From the NCBI GenBank assembly GCA_036768485.1, contig JAVLUZ010000157.1:16495877-16559876 (forward strand): DNA of 64,000 nucleotides. The letters run 5' to 3'. Positions 22,425 to 34,231 of this stretch are shown here, in pieces. Position numbers and translations under genes: made by a program. The DNA is from Mermis nigrescens (taxonomy: Eukaryota; Nematoda; Enoplea; Mermithida; Mermithidae). The notes beneath the pieces were generated by a model, which was not told the origin of the DNA, did not search any database, and saw nothing but the letters and a program-made list of their open reading frames with translations. The stretch's first letter is position 1. Each line of letters opens with the position of its first letter.

Positions 22425-23195
22425 ATGGATCTGAATAAATACTTTGAAGTACATGAGTTCCCAGAGATTTTTGTTCGTAGGTTTAAGACAACTGCAAGAG
22501 CATTTTTGCTGCGGTTTAAGAAATGCCCTAATCTGTTTGAGGTCTTTGAGCAGATTTTTGAGGAAGCTATCAAGCAGATGTTGCATGACTGTCCTCCTGA
22601 CTCTTTGGTAGGTATTGAAATTAGACAGCCGTGCCTTCATGCGCCTGTATTAGTTCCATTTACTCAACGTGAGTATATAAATGCTGACAAGGTTTTGAGC
22701 ATTATAGAAAATGTAGCCCAGTCTAAGAACGAGTTTTGCTTGAGCGAGGACATAGCTTTCAAAATAGTTATTGTTGATAAAAAACAACAAACCGGAACTG
22801 GCCTTGAACCTGATGTGAGGGAGTTTTGTAAAAATGGAGGTGGATATATTGAAATCACCTCAAATGATAATTTATCCCTACCTCGAGCTGTTGTAACAGG
22901 AATAGCAAAGCTAGAAAAGAGCCCAAAATGGGATTCCATTAGGAAAGGAGATAAGAGCCGATGTACTCTGCAAAAACGGCTAGCATTAGAACTGATGCAC
23001 AAAGCTAATCTTAGCATTAATGAAGATAAATATGGGCTTGAAGCTGTAGAGAAAATTCAAAATGCTTTGGTGCCAGAGTTCCAAATAAAAATATATCATG
23101 GCAATGTTTTGTTTTTTGAAGGACCTAAAGCTGCCAAGGTGATTCACTTGCACACTGCTAATAATCATTATAACCTGATTACAAAAATGCCCTAA
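22425..23195 (+). pseudogene. Polinton family-B DNA polymerase, N-terminal domain only
   Basis: A 256-residue frame matching the N-terminal extension of Polinton protein-primed family-B polymerases. Recognisable stretches are the VPFTQREYINADKVLSIIENV region (residues ~77-97), the DNLSLPRAVVTGIAKLE block (148-164) and HLHTANNHYNLITKMP (241-256). It is unbroken but stops where the exonuclease and palm domains should begin; after 23193 no frame continues the homology. The polymerase catalytic motifs are therefore absent. The DN-L-S...HY pattern resembles an OTU-type protease core in which the catalytic Cys is Ser (residue 151); this is only a suggestion. Confidence 0.75.
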
Positions 23196-23377
23196 TTCTA
23201 GCTAATCTGTGGCAACATTTCAGCGAGCAAACAAAAGAATATTATGCATACTTTCACGAACGATCAATCAATGAGTGTTTGACGTAGATCGGCGAAAATC
23301 ATACAGTGTAAAGTGGCGGTAGTGTCCCCCATCTGACTCTGGGCCCCTGCCTAAGCGCGTGCACACAATTTTTCTTG

Positions 23378-23766
23378 GGAGCATTGTAAAAAATTGATAT
23401 ACTGTAGGAATTTTCACAAAACTCTTGTAATAGTTTTCTAATAGGATATGTATACTACCCCTGAAATTTCAATCCAATCCGCCCTCTATCCCTAAAGTTA
23501 GAGTACTATATGAGAAAGTGTAAAGTAAATTGGTATACTGTAGGCTGCGCGCTGAAATTCTGTGCATAGCATGCCTCGCCTATATACATCATTTCCTGAA
23601 AATTTGAACAAAATCCAAGCATTGGTTCTTGATTTATGCAAAAGTGTAAACTAATGCTGATATACTGTAGGTTGCGCGCTAAAATTTTGTACATACCATA
23701 TTTAACATATACTTAACATACTCTGAAAATTTGAGCCTGATCCGAGCGCTGGTTCTTGACTTACGC
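23378..23766. repeat. Three diverged ~127-bp tandem units
   Basis: GATATACTGTAGG-type blocks occur near 23394, 23530 and 23657. Two of them continue with TTGCGCGCTAAAATT-like sequence, and all have a CTGAAAATTTGA/CTGAAATTTCA segment about 70-90 bp later. The units are about 127-138 bp long. They follow directly on the truncated polymerase. Confidence 0.65.
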
Positions 23767-24020
23767 CTCTTCAAAAATTACCCCTGGGGTTAATAACCCC
23801 TGGGTAATAACCCCCTGGGTTACCCATGGAAATCCCCTCCCCTGGCCCTGGGCCCCTGGCCCTGGGCTGGACGCGCCCCCTCCCCGGGCAGGTCACCTAT
23901 GCTATAGCACAGCCTATGCTACAGCATTGCTCCCTGAGAAAAGCCAGGGAGCAGATTCTGAGCCCCTCCGCCTATGCTATAATACAGGCTATGTTATAAC
24001 ATTGCTACCCTAGGGACACA
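23767..24020. repeat. GC-rich block of short palindromic repeats
   Basis: Repeats of CCCCTGGGTTA (23777-23825), CCCTGGGC/GCCCCTGG, and four near-palindromes of the CTATGCTATAGCACAG / CTATGTTATAACATTG type. The latter motif recurs in the duplications at 39-40 kb and in the foldback element at 42-46 kb. An 85-codon frame across it has no recognisable domain. Confidence 0.55.
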
Positions 24021-25490
24021 CGCCTAACTACTAATTCGCATTGCCAGTAGGCAGCGCTCATAGTTTCTTTGTCTGCAACTAGAAAAAAAAGGATTAACTA
24101 ATTTTATTGTAATGAAATTCCTGGTAAGATTCAATATTTCGTTCTAGTTAATTTTTTTTTGCTTAAATTTTTTTTCTATAAAAAAATGCTTGCAGAGTCT
24201 AAATTTTGGTCTTTACAGCTAGGGTGATCTTTACAGTAGATTTTGCGTTACGGCTAACGGCCATTCCAAATCATACATTTATGTACGAAGTATATAAAAG
24301 TGCACAGTAAACATATATGATCGTAGTGAGGGGTACGGGAGATGGTTCTTCTACCCACCAGAAAAAGTTTAATCTACTCCCGGTAATCTGTTCACCCATC
24401 AGAATTCAAGATTTTCTAAGTTTTGAAAAATAGTAGAAAAATGCTGTTTTAAGCCTTTTAGCTATCTCCCTAAAAGTGACAAATGTTTGGCGATCCAGAG
24501 TATCAGGTAGTACTACTTATCACTAACTTTTCTTATATTTATTCAATTTCTTTATTTCAAATTTTTTTGTTAAATGCTGTAGAAAGACAGAGCATCGCCA
24601 AACGCAAAAAACGATAGGAAGCACCTTTTTTGACGAATCTCATCAGGCTCGATCAATGGGCATCAAAAAAATCGCGAGAAAACAAAACTTTGTCAATATT
24701 CAAAATTGATGGTCTTATAGATTCTGGGTGTCTAGCCTGACCCTTCACGCCGATATGTGGTGTAGAATTTCATTCGAAGATTTTTGAGAAAGAATGCAAA
24801 AATTAGAAAAAAAGTAATAAAAATGAAGATTTTTGATAAAGATGTGAAATAATTTCTAAAAAGCAAATTAAGATAGTTTTTGCAATTTTAGCGTTTTCGC
24901 CAATTTACGAGGCGTTTAAGGCTAAAAATTATGCCCTAAAGAGGTGCCTCGTTCTGTACCCGAGCAGCACTTAAATTCTGGTGGTGGAAGTCTAGCTTAA
25001 ATTATGGATTGATTACAAAATGCCGGATGAAACAAGCACCAAGAATACCATATGGAAAATCGTCCTTGTATTTCTTTGATTCACGAAATACTGAATAACT
25101 AACGCGAATTATCTGAGCCGACAGCGAAAACTGATAAACGTAAATCTATTCTATAAATATAAAATTCATACAGCAAAAGTATAACACGTTTAAACTATGA
25201 CAAGGAAAAATTGGAGTAAATTTTGCACATTTTGTCCCGCAAAGGACCATTGATTGAATAGTGCAGAGCATGTTCATATATGGGCAACAACAAAACCTGG
25301 GCATGTCTAAGGTCCTGAAATTTTCATAATCGAAAGAGCGCTAAAAATTGAAAACAGGGACAAAAACATTAGTTTAAGACCTATCATGAATCTTTTTCCA
25401 CCTATTGACATTATAAATCGCAAAGGATTCGAGAAAAATTCTTCAAAATTTATTTCTGTAGTTCTATCAAATTTGTTTTGAGCGGAATAT
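24021..25490. other. No gene recognised
   Basis: AT-rich sequence. Stretches near 24600-24690 and 25270-25400 vaguely resemble decayed copies of the ~260-bp MITE family (TCGATCAATGGGCATCAAAAAAATCGCGA; TGGGCAACAACAAAACCTGGG), too diverged to bound. Confidence 0.35.
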
Positions 25491-25581
25491 AGTTTTGAAG
25501 CCCAGCAAGACCCCGACTGCTTCCTCCAGACCCATATGTGAGCACAGCAGGTGCGGCTCTGTCCGACAAGAGTCCGACAGG

Positions 25582-25826
25582 ATACATAAGTGCGCGTGGG
25601 GGGTTTGGGGTATGCACCCCCCAGAAATCGAAATACCCTCTAGAATTCAATTATTGAAATTTTTTGTTTTTTTCTTAATTTTTTGATGCCAATGAATAGT
25701 GCTCGATGAGAAATGTTGAAAAATGGTGTTTTTCCGCCATACCACCATTTTTAACGCCATTATTTGACATTTGAAAAAATCTTGCACCCCCACCCCCAGA
25801 GCTTTGGTGCCGCCCACCTATGAGTA
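25582..25826 (+). mobile_element. ~260-bp hAT-like MITE, copy with altered left end
   Basis: Shows the family core (GGGTATGCACCCCCAGAA-type start, TCGCAATTTTTTGATGCC-like middle, CCACCATTTTTAA, CCCACCTATG end). The left terminus is not intact; a CATATGTGAGCACAGC stretch at 25530 looks like an inverted terminus of another copy, so one may have inserted in the other. Confidence 0.6.
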
Positions 25827-25856
25827 GGTACCTAAAATTATTCAACTTCGTTGTAG

Positions 25857-26158
25857 GTTGCCTACTTCAATCAACTAGCAAAAAGTTTCAGCAGAAAACG
25901 AAGCGGTTTGAAAGACATCAAGAAGATAATGTAGTCCAAAGTATGCAGATGAATCTCATGCAAGAGCAATTGAAATTGGTGCATGAAAATAGGCAGTTGA
26001 TCAAAGAGCAGCGTTATAAAAATAAGCTTGAAATTCTGAAATTGCAGTTTGAGCTGCAAAATCTCAAAGTAGATGTGCCTCCAATGTCTAATGAAAATGA
26101 ATTGGTTCCTCCCGCACTTTCTTCAGTTTGTGTGTATGATTCTTCGCAGACTCGGTAA
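25857..26158 (+). CDS. Coiled-coil tail exon, possibly of a Harbinger Myb-like protein
   Basis: A 3' splice acceptor (TTCAACTTCGTTGTAG, ending 25856) opens a ~99-codon frame to the stop at 26156-26158. The residues form a long charged helix, MQMNLMQEQLKLVHENRQLI and onward with Lys/Glu/Leu heptads, then a Pro-rich end. Such tails are common at the C-terminus of the Myb/SANT-like second protein of Harbinger elements, and a Harbinger transposase lies on the opposite strand at 27.5-29.9 kb. No Myb domain is visible upstream, so the assignment is an inference. Confidence 0.4.
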
Positions 26159-27468
26159 CCATGCAACAGTCAGCCCATAAGTACATCACACGATTCGCAG
26201 TCTGTAGGTGCGTGCGTCGTATGAAAATTTTCCGACACACGTTCTGTATCATGATGATGTTGGCGCTGATCATGACCAATCTAGCTATATGCAACTGCGT
26301 TGAATGTGCACCTCTGCATGTGTCTTTGTAAAAGTATCATGTTTCTTATTTTCCGTGTATTGATGCAAGTGATTTTGTACCACCTGTTCTCTCTTCTTTT
26401 CGCTAATTACGGTTTTCTTTACTTTTCAATGCGCACAATTTTGTTATTTTAGTAAATGTGTGCTTCCATTTGGTTAATTTCAGGGAAACATGCATTTTAT
26501 GAATTAACATTTCTACTCGAACTCAAACTTAAATACAGGCACTAGCTGATTCGGAGCCTGGCCCCAGCCCTAGGGCTAGGAGGGTCCAGGCATCAAGGCC
26601 CGAAATAGTAAAATACTTGTTGAATGCAAATTGTTGTATTGATTGATTGAATTAATTAAGATCAACATTTAGGTAACGAGCGGACACTGAAGTATGTAGG
26701 TCACACATTCCCACAGGGGTGTGAGGGGGTATTACCCTCAACTCAGGGTCCGAGACTTGAATCACTGTCGGACGATTTTCAGCTATTAAACATTTTCTGT
26801 ATGATTTTTGGGTACAAAAGCAGCGAAGATACTAAAATTTTTTCGGCGCTTCGCGCCGACTAATACATTTCTGTTTTGTTTACCCATAAAATAGCTAGAA
26901 TGAATTTAAAATGATCTGAAAAGTCAAAATTTTCGATGAATTCTTATATGTTTTACTTACAAGAGTGACGAAACAAGTCAGAATGGGACAAAAATTAGTT
27001 AAAAATGCAGTTTTCCATATTAAATTATGCTATATAGGATATTTTAGCCATTTTTCATATTTGACCAGCAAAAGAGGCAAGACTCTAAATTTAGTGGTTC
27101 TAAATTTTGGAATTTAACCGCCCCCTGAACTTTCGACCTTGGGAAACCATTATATAGATCCATCGTCATACAATTATTTCGTTATAGTTATCAACAAATT
27201 AAGCGCATTTGATTCTTGTGAGACAATAAAATGATGGAATTAATCCTTACTTTAATCAATCAAGCCAACGAGTTTGCATTTAACAAAAATCATTGTTAAT
27301 TGGTGTCGTTAGTTACATTAACATAGCATTTACGGTCTGGAATCAGCCTCAGCAAAAAAGGCGGCCCTAGTATAGCTCTAGTTTTTTACTAATTTCGAAT
27401 CAAAAGCGCTAGTGCACGTAAATATGTAGGTACTGAAAAAATTAAGAAGTTAGTGAACAACTAAACAA
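26159..27468. other. No gene recognised
   Basis: Non-coding sequence between the coiled-coil exon and the end of the Harbinger transposase. A GC-rich palindromic patch (CCAGCCCTAGGGCTAGG) lies near 26565. GGCGCTTCGCGCC at about 26850 is an inverted repeat also found, modified, in the repeats at 28540 and 61160. Confidence 0.4.
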
Positions 27469-28089
27469 TTAAGCGAAATGTTTAGCAATGAAATGGTTTC
27501 GAAATGTATGCCCATTTTGAGGACCATCATACCTTACATCTATGTCCTCACTGTCGTTATCGTTTTCTACATCCTCCATCGGTTCGTTTCTCAGCAAGGC
27601 TATATTATGTAAAACAGCGCAAGCCGCAACAATAGTGCACACTTTCTTTGGGTTCATTCGGATTTCTGAATGGAGAACGTGAAAAGGACGCTTTCATCGA
27701 TCAACGTTTTTTTCTATAATTGATCTCGTTGACCTGTGCGCTAGGTTGTAGTTGATTTCTGAACGATTTGCGGGATTCAACAAGGGGTCAGAAGCCACGG
27801 CATACAAGCGTAGTCACTGTCGCCGAGAAGAATACCCTTATGAATCTCACCACTGATAAACTTTCTTCCTATGTTGCTAAAACAAAGCAGGATTTTCTGT
27901 ATGGTACATAGTTTCGAACAAAATTGTCACTTTTAAAATCTGTTAAAAATTTTGACTTCAACCTTGAAAAATGTTATCGCCTAAAAACTTCATTTTAAAT
28001 CTGATAATTCATGAGTAAAAGAAAAAATACAGAAAATTGCGAGATTTCCACGAGGTCATGCGATTTTTGAATTGAAATTTCTGCAAGCA

Positions 28090-28765
28090 GCAGTGGCACT
28101 GCAGACGTGTTCTTGGGGGGAGGGGAGTTGGACCCTCCCAGAATGGCAACTGACCCCCGCAAATTGGCTGCGAACCACACCTGGGCGTGGGGGGTTTGAG
28201 GGTATGCAACCCATCAGAAACCAAAATACATCCAGAAACCAAAATACCTCCCAACCAGAATTCAATTTTTGAAAATTTTCTTTTTTTCGCAATTTTTTTG
28301 ATGCCTATGGATAGTGCTCGATGAGAAACGTTGAAAAATGATATTTTTTCGCCGTACCACCATTTCTAAGGCCATTTTTTGACCTTTGAAAAATCTCGCA
28401 CCCTCAGAATTCCGGTGCCGCCCACCTATGCTGCGAACTCCCCAGAATTGTCGACTTTTCGTAAAAATTGGTAAAACTTGCAAAAAGTGTGCCCTGTCTT
28501 AAGTTTTTGCTTATTCTTGGCTCAAAATTCTCAAATTTTTGGCGCTTCGCACCTTATAATCATTTTTTGACTACATTTTGTTCAATTTACTCCATTTTTT
28601 TCAAATTTTTTGCGTTTTTATCTTCTAGAAAAAAGGAGCATTGTCTAGAACGTCAAAAAACAGTGTTTTTGACGTGTATCCTTCGTTTTTTAAGCTAAAA
28701 AAGGCACTTTTGAAAAATTTTTTTGAGCCTGACATCCCAGAATTCCCATGCTGTACATTTATGAG
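28090..28765 (+). repeat. Interspersed repeat inside the Harbinger gene, itself carrying a MITE
   Basis: Apart from the MITE at 28176-28430, this segment is the inverse of 60945-61330: both have CATGGGAATTC at one end, a GGCGCGAAGCGCC-type palindrome, a TTCTAGAA centre and a GGCTGCGAAC segment. Possible 8-bp flanks AGTGGCAC (about 28086) and AGTGGCAG (about 28762) may be its target duplication. No coding content. Confidence 0.6.
28176..28430 (+). mobile_element. hAT-like MITE copy with perfect TSD CTGCGAAC
   Basis: Starts CACACCTGGGC and ends CCCACCTATG; identical CTGCGAAC at 28168-28175 and 28431-28438. The related repeat at 60945-61330 holds the unoccupied site (GTTCGCAG at 61266-61273 in inverse orientation), which shows the insertion directly. 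Confidence 0.9.
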
Positions 28766-29027
28766 TGGCAGTGTTTACACAATTCTTGACTTTGCTTCAA
28801 ATTTAATGATGCGGGCGGAGGTCTGGCTGAATTTTCTGAATGCGAAAGACTCCTAGAATTATAATTTTAACTTTTTGCGATTTTTGTAGCCGCGGTAAGG
28901 AGCGCGATAGATAAGATCGAGTAGTGGTCTTTTTAGTCCCTATCGTCAATTTTTCAACACTTTTTATCTTTGAATTGTTTGACCGAGCCAGACTTTGGTC
29001 GCTGTTTATGTATACATAGGTGCCACT

Positions 29028-29287
29028 CACACCTGGGCGTGGGGGTTTTGGGGGTATGCACCCCCCGAGAAACAAAATGCTCCCCCAGAAATCAAAATAC
29101 ATCCCCCAGAATTCAATTTTTGAAGATTTTTTTCGTTTTTTTCGCAATTTTTTGATGTCAATGGATAGTGCATGATGATAAACGTCGAAAAATGGTGTTT
29201 TTTTACGCCATACCACCATTTTTAAGGCCATTTTTGACCTTTGAAAAATCTTGCACCCTCCCGGAATTTTCTTGCTGCCCACGTATG
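29028..29287 (+). mobile_element. hAT-like MITE copy with 8-bp TSD (one mismatch)
   Basis: Starts CACACCTGGGC, ends GCCCACGTATG. Flanks GTGCCACT (29020-29027) and GTACCACT (29288-29295). It lies at the edge of the Harbinger frame and supplies a run of spurious codons to it. Confidence 0.88.
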
Positions 29288-29986
29288 GTACCACTAAGTA
29301 CCTGCAAGATAAAATTCTAGAGTCGTGAGTAAATCCCGGCCAATCAGCGACGATGTTCAAAAATTTCCCTGTCGAATCACAAATCGCCTGAACATTTATG
29401 CTATGATAACCCTTACGGTTGACATAATATGGTTCCTGGTCTCCAGAAGGAGCCTGTAAGCGTATGTGAGTGCCATCAATAGCCCCTATAACGTGTGGAA
29501 AGCCATGAGGGCTTTCGAAATCAACGCTTATTTTCCTTAACTCGTTCAAATCAGTCGGGAAAGAAATAAATTCGTCCAAGTGCTTCGCTAAAGCAGTCGA
29601 AACATCCCTGACTGCACGACTAACGGTAGACTTGTGAAAACCATAGTTGTCTCCAACCATATCTAGGAAACTACCAGTGGCGTAAAAACGCAGAGCGCAA
29701 ATGATTTGCATTTCTACTGTTGCAACAGTAGAACTTTCACTGGAACGGGCAAGGTCATCCTTGATAAGATTTTTAATGAATTCAAAGGATAACTTGCTAA
29801 ATCTAAATCGGTCATAAAATTCATCGTCATTGAAATCAGTCAAAGGACTTCTTTTGACTTCGAATCGGCGAGAACTTGTCATAATATTAAAAATCGAAGG
29901 ATAGGAAGAAGCGCCATTTTTCAATGTGAAAAACAATCAATGAGTCCGTTAATATAGCTTTCGACCTACCTTAAAGAATGAACCTC

Positions 29987-30352
29987 AACGAAACCATTAA
30001 AGTCGTTAAGGCGAAGCCAAGCAACCCAATTTACCTTAAAGAAACCATTAAACGCTTAATGGGAGCGTTAAGGTTTCAGTCGAGCAACTGGTCTTAAGGT
30101 AGACATTAAAAAACTGAGCCTTAATTAATGGCTGCACTAAGGTGGAGTCCAGCAACCGAAATTTAAATCGACCATTAGACTCCCCTTAAAGTCGAGCTTA
30201 ATGGTTGAGTCGAGCACCCCGATTTTTTCAAGGGTTCCGTTAAGGTGGAAATCGGACTTAACGCGACCATTAATTAGTGGTTGCGTTAAGGTGACCATTA
30301 ACGTTAAGGTAAACATTAGTTAATGGCCGAGTCGAGCAACCGGGCCCTGATA
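29987..30352. repeat. Harbinger terminal region with clustered ACCATTAA motifs
   Basis: The stretch upstream of the transposase start contains over ten ACCATTAA/TTAATGG and CTTAAGG/CCTTAA motifs, and several AGTCGAGCAACC motifs. The last (AGTCGAGCAACCGGGCCC) ends at 30352 and probably is the element's terminus. Clusters of short motifs like this are typical transposase-binding regions. The matching opposite terminus was not found on the other side of the gene. Confidence 0.55.
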
Positions 30353-30414
30353 TATAATTATCGTGAACATCGGCTTCGATTAAAATTCTTAGAATTTATG
30401 CTCGAAGTTAGTGA

Positions 30415-30645
30415 ACAGACTATAGTCTGTTTCATTTAGCTTTGAGGTTTCTGAAAAAATTTAAAGTGATTACAAAGGTGTTTTAAACTAATGCGGTAAA
30501 TATGATATTCTACAGTATAACGTGTCATAGACGTATGCCATTGCTAAGCCGCATTAGTGCATCAACATTTTAAACCACTTTTCTGGCCTGATTCTTGCGG
30601 AAAAATTCAAAAGAAAACCGATAAGTTAAATGAAACAAGGTACCT
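30415..30645. mobile_element. TA-type MITE copy
   Basis: Begins CTATAGTCTGTTTCATTTAGC and ends AAGTTAAATGAAACAAGG, the same termini and interior (AAATTTAAAGTG...TTTTAAAC) as 2376-2596. It stands just before repeat R3, as the same family does before R1. Confidence 0.65.
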
Positions 30646-30708
30646 ATGTACATAGTTTACGAAGCTGAAATGCGCTATGCAGCAAGAAATATGCATAGGT
30701 ATATGTAG

Positions 30709-33700
30709 ACTAGCAAAGAAAAATGTTCCGATGGAACAAAAAAGATTAATATACTTGGAATATGGTTTATTAAGGATGTAAAAGGAGGGGACTAGGAAAA
30801 ATCTACCTAAAGTCGCAAAATCTGCTAACAATCATACTTTCTCTAAGCAACGGAAAAAATCGAAGTATATTCTGCGGCCAACAGATTAAAATAAATATTT
30901 AACCATAAAATGATTGAAAAAGCAGCACATTAGCTATACAGTAGCTATGGGAAATGATGGTAAGTAAACTGACAGTCTTTCTAAGCCAATTGAATGAATG
31001 GTTTAAAACAGTAGGAAACACTTAAGTTGACTTGAAACAAACTAAATCAGGTACACTAACATGCCCTTAAGGATTTTGTGCACTAAACAATCGGCCCCTG
31101 CTTTGCTTGCTTCACTGCTCAAAACAAAATAAAACAACTTTAGATACAATACCATTTAGTTTACTATCGATCAGGATACGAAGCTAGTCAGCGTTGCTAC
31201 TTGCCAGCAATTCGAAAAAATAAACAATACAGATTTCGTTTATACACTCTTATCTGAAACTTTGAACGTTATTTAAAAAAGACACTTTTTTAGAGGGCGC
31301 AGAATATACTTCGATTTTTTCCGTTGCTTAGAGAAAGTATGATTTGCAGCAGATTTTGCGACTTTAGGTAGATTTTTCTTAGCCCCCTCCTTTTACATCC
31401 TTAATAATCCACATTCCAAGTATATTCATCTTTTTTGTTCCATCGGAGCATTTTTCTTTGGTAGTACCCTACTTTTAATCAGCATGATTTGAGTACATCA
31501 ATCAGTAAACACATACAGTAGCATACCACAATAATGACAGCAGTCCAAGAACGCGGAAAACAATATTGTTTTTAACATCAGCATTATCCTTTTTAAACAA
31601 GACAACCTTACATTATTTAAACAGATCGAAGTTTTTCAGCATAAACTTTACGCAAATATCAAGTGTAAGGAACACTAACGCTCAGATTTGGAAGTAAAAT
31701 AAATTTGTAGTATAAACTACATATAACCAATAAATGGAATAGGGCAAACTTTACATAACTACTAGGTGTGGAGAAAACTTACAGTCAGATTCCCGATTCT
31801 GATTTTACGTAGAACATTTTTAAAAAAATTAAACTTTTGCAAGGCTCTAGAACTAAAGTTAATTTGCAGTGTAAACTTTACACAACCTCAGAGTGTAAAG
31901 GAAATTTCAGTCGGATTCGTAATTCTGTATATCACTGTGATATTACGATCAACATTTATGAAAAAAATCAAGTCAACACAACGGACCGAGGACAAATAAA
32001 TATCAGATGTAAACCACTCTACACCACTGTTGAGTGCAAACAAACTGGCGTATCACAATTGGTTTCTGGTTAATTTTTAGACTTGAGATTATGTCCAGAC
32101 TCATAACCCAGAACTTGGCAGAAAAAACAAGGCAGAAATACGTTAAACTACCTCATTTTTTTGACTTTACATTTACCGAAAAAAGCAAAATATTGATGTA
32201 AAGAAACGCAATTTGCTGTGACGCGTACCCCTTAGAAACTACTTTATTTTTATCCTATTCGACCTCGCCCGACTTCTGAACAGAGAAAGTGGCGAACAAA
32301 AAATGGACAAACCTGTATTTTCCATTGTCCACCACATTGTAAACTTTAAAAATCTGAACCATTGAGTGTAAATAAATTCGGTTCGGGCCAGATTGTAGCA
32401 CTTTGATTGTAGTACGTTTGTATGAGCCAAGCTTGTGTTCCGCAAAATATTTGATATGATTTACCAATCAAAATACGAAAAAAACCTGTTTTTTCGCCCA
32501 TTTAACACCTCAGATTTCGAACTTTACACCCCCCCCATAAATAACACCATATTACGTTTTTTTGAACGCGGCTTGCTTTGATGTGTAGCCCTTAGAAGTT
32601 ACCTTATTTCTCTTTAATTCAATTCATTCAAACTCATAACCGAAAATGTTGGCAGAGAAATCTCGTACAAAATCTGTTTTTTTACTCATCCACTAGAGTG
32701 GATGGTTTAAATCCCTGGTACTAATTGCGTATTTATTGTAGAAAAGTTTGCTGGCAAGCACAGAATAGCCCTTGATCCGTAGTACATTTCTGTCAGAAAA
32801 AATTTCCTAAATCTCATAACCGGAGTTGTTGGCAGGCATAAACAAGTCGAAAACTCGGCTTGAATGTGTCTTTTTACCCCCAGATTTTCGCACTCTTTAC
32901 ACTCCCATCCGAGAACTAAGGCGAAAGTGAAAAAACAAAAAGTGTCAGCTGCAGAACATAAATAGATGAATAAGTCAAATGAAGTGCATGGTTTTGCCAA
33001 AAGAATTAAAAAATGAAAAAAAGCTAACACTCAAAAGATTCGAACCCATTAGTCTTTCTCTGAATCTGCATGCGAGAACGGATGCGTAAGCCACTGCGCC
33101 AACTCGACATATCGGCTGATTTTATAACTTAGTTAATAATTGAAAAATATTCATCATTCTACTGAAGTTTAAGAATAGTGTATTTATGATAATAAAAATA
33201 ATTACTCATTAAAGGCGAGTTAAAAACCTCTGAAATAAGAAAAATCTGATCAAACAATATGAAATACGAAGTTATCTATCGGCATTAGTAAATAGATGTA
33301 GGTAAAATTCAAAGTTCACCTCTTCATATCTCAACAAACACTGACTGTAGAAAAGTTTAAAGGTCAGATTCGTTATTCTGACCTTAAGGGGAATATTTTT
33401 TAATAAATAATTCATCATCCACGATGCTCTGGACGAAAAAATTTTTTCAGTGTAAAGTTTACACCTGCACTAATAACGCAATATTGATTGTAAAGAAACA
33501 AAATAAATTTTGCCGTGTAGCGCTTAGGACGATGCACATTATAAAGATAATTACCTTTACAATAAACCGCCTCTAAATTTGAAAATATCACTTTTTCGAA
33601 AAAAATCAGAAACACTTTCCTAGATTTTATAACTGTCTACCTTTTAAAACCAATCAGACTGCATAGAATGTAAAGATGAGTTAGATATGCTTCTGCACAT

Positions 33701-34231
33701 GAAAACAGTAAAAAACCGTCTACTTTACACAATATTAGGTTAAAAGAGAAAAAATTGTTATTCGAGATTTTGTGACCCTCTACATTATAAAACCAATTGG
33801 ACTGCACAAAAACTAAAATTGAGTTAGATAAGCTGAAAACAGGCAAAGAGTAAAAAAGCCATATACTTTACATTTTTATGCAACAACCATTGAGTGTAAA
33901 GAAATTTTAAGGTCAGGTTCGTAATATACAGCTCTGTGGCAACATTTAAAAAAATTGGCCCTCCGCAAATTATTTGATTTTTCGGTTTACACTTTACACA
34001 CGCATTGCTAACTCGGTATTGAGTGTAAACAAAAAAAGACCGGCATCGGATTTTTTAATTATCCATCGATTAAAAAAACCGCACCCCCCATATGTGTGCC
34101 GTTATAGCTGTATGGCGGACACAAATTTCGCACTCGCTGTGAAAAACATATAAGAAAAAGGATGGCCGAGTATATTATAGATAGCGCTATCGCGCTACCT
34201 ATGATGTAGGTGCGCGCTAACGCGCTACCTG
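30709..34231 (+). repeat. 3.5-kb interspersed repeat, copy R3 (diverged)
   Basis: Same order of blocks as R1: CTAGCAAAG... MITE-like block (to about 31468), TTTACAC-rich body, and the GCGCGCTAACGCGCTACC near-palindrome at the end. It lacks part of the R1 body (after about 31615) and carries an extra segment (about 32960-33900) with a tRNA-like sequence. Reading frames inside are short and differ from those in R1/R2, so there is no sign of a conserved protein. Confidence 0.7.
33022..33110 (-). tRNA. tRNA-like sequence of class-II size, degenerate
   Basis: On the minus strand: A box TGGCGCAGTGG and B box GGTTCGAATC, about 87 bases in all, the length of a tRNA-Ser or -Leu. The anticodon and acceptor stems do not pair properly, so it is probably a tRNA-derived SINE head or pseudogene within the extra segment of repeat R3. 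Confidence 0.3.

Larger units (their letters stand above)
17077..23195. mobile_element. Maverick/Polinton-type element remnant encoding a TBP homologue
   Basis: A compact set of intronless genes: ATPase (-), TBP-like (+), 106-aa protein (-), integrase (-), 103-aa protein (-), zinc-ribbon protein (-), and the polymerase N-terminal domain (+). A chromodomain integrase, an FtsK/HerA-type ATPase and a family-B polymerase N-domain together are diagnostic of Mavericks/Polintons. Capsid genes, the maturation protease and the polymerase catalytic part are absent, and no terminal inverted repeat was found. It is cut by repeat R2 on the left and ends at a junction near 23193 on the right. Integrase and ATPase are broken, so this copy is dead. 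Confidence 0.8.
27469..29936 (-). pseudogene. Harbinger (HARBI1-like) transposase, split by nested insertions
   Basis: The N-terminal part (29936 to about 29305) has a helix-turn-helix region ([15 protein letters not shown], residues ~99-113), catalytic Asp154 in [15 protein letters not shown] and Asp205 in [13 protein letters not shown]. The C-terminal part resumes near 27880 (GRKFISGEIHKGILLGDSDY), shifts frame near 27785, contains the STRSIIEKNV region with the third acidic residue, has a TGA for an expected Trp near 27698, and ends with VCTIVAACAVLHNIALLRNE to 27469. About 1.4 kb of unrelated repeats (27880-29305) split it. The plus-orientation frame reads through one MITE into foreign sequence, which is not protein-coding in origin. 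Confidence 0.88.

Noticed and set aside
28803..29290. C-terminal part of the 377-codon Harbinger frame
   Set aside because: It is read from a MITE and other inserted repeat DNA; true homology stops near residue 208 and resumes at 27880.
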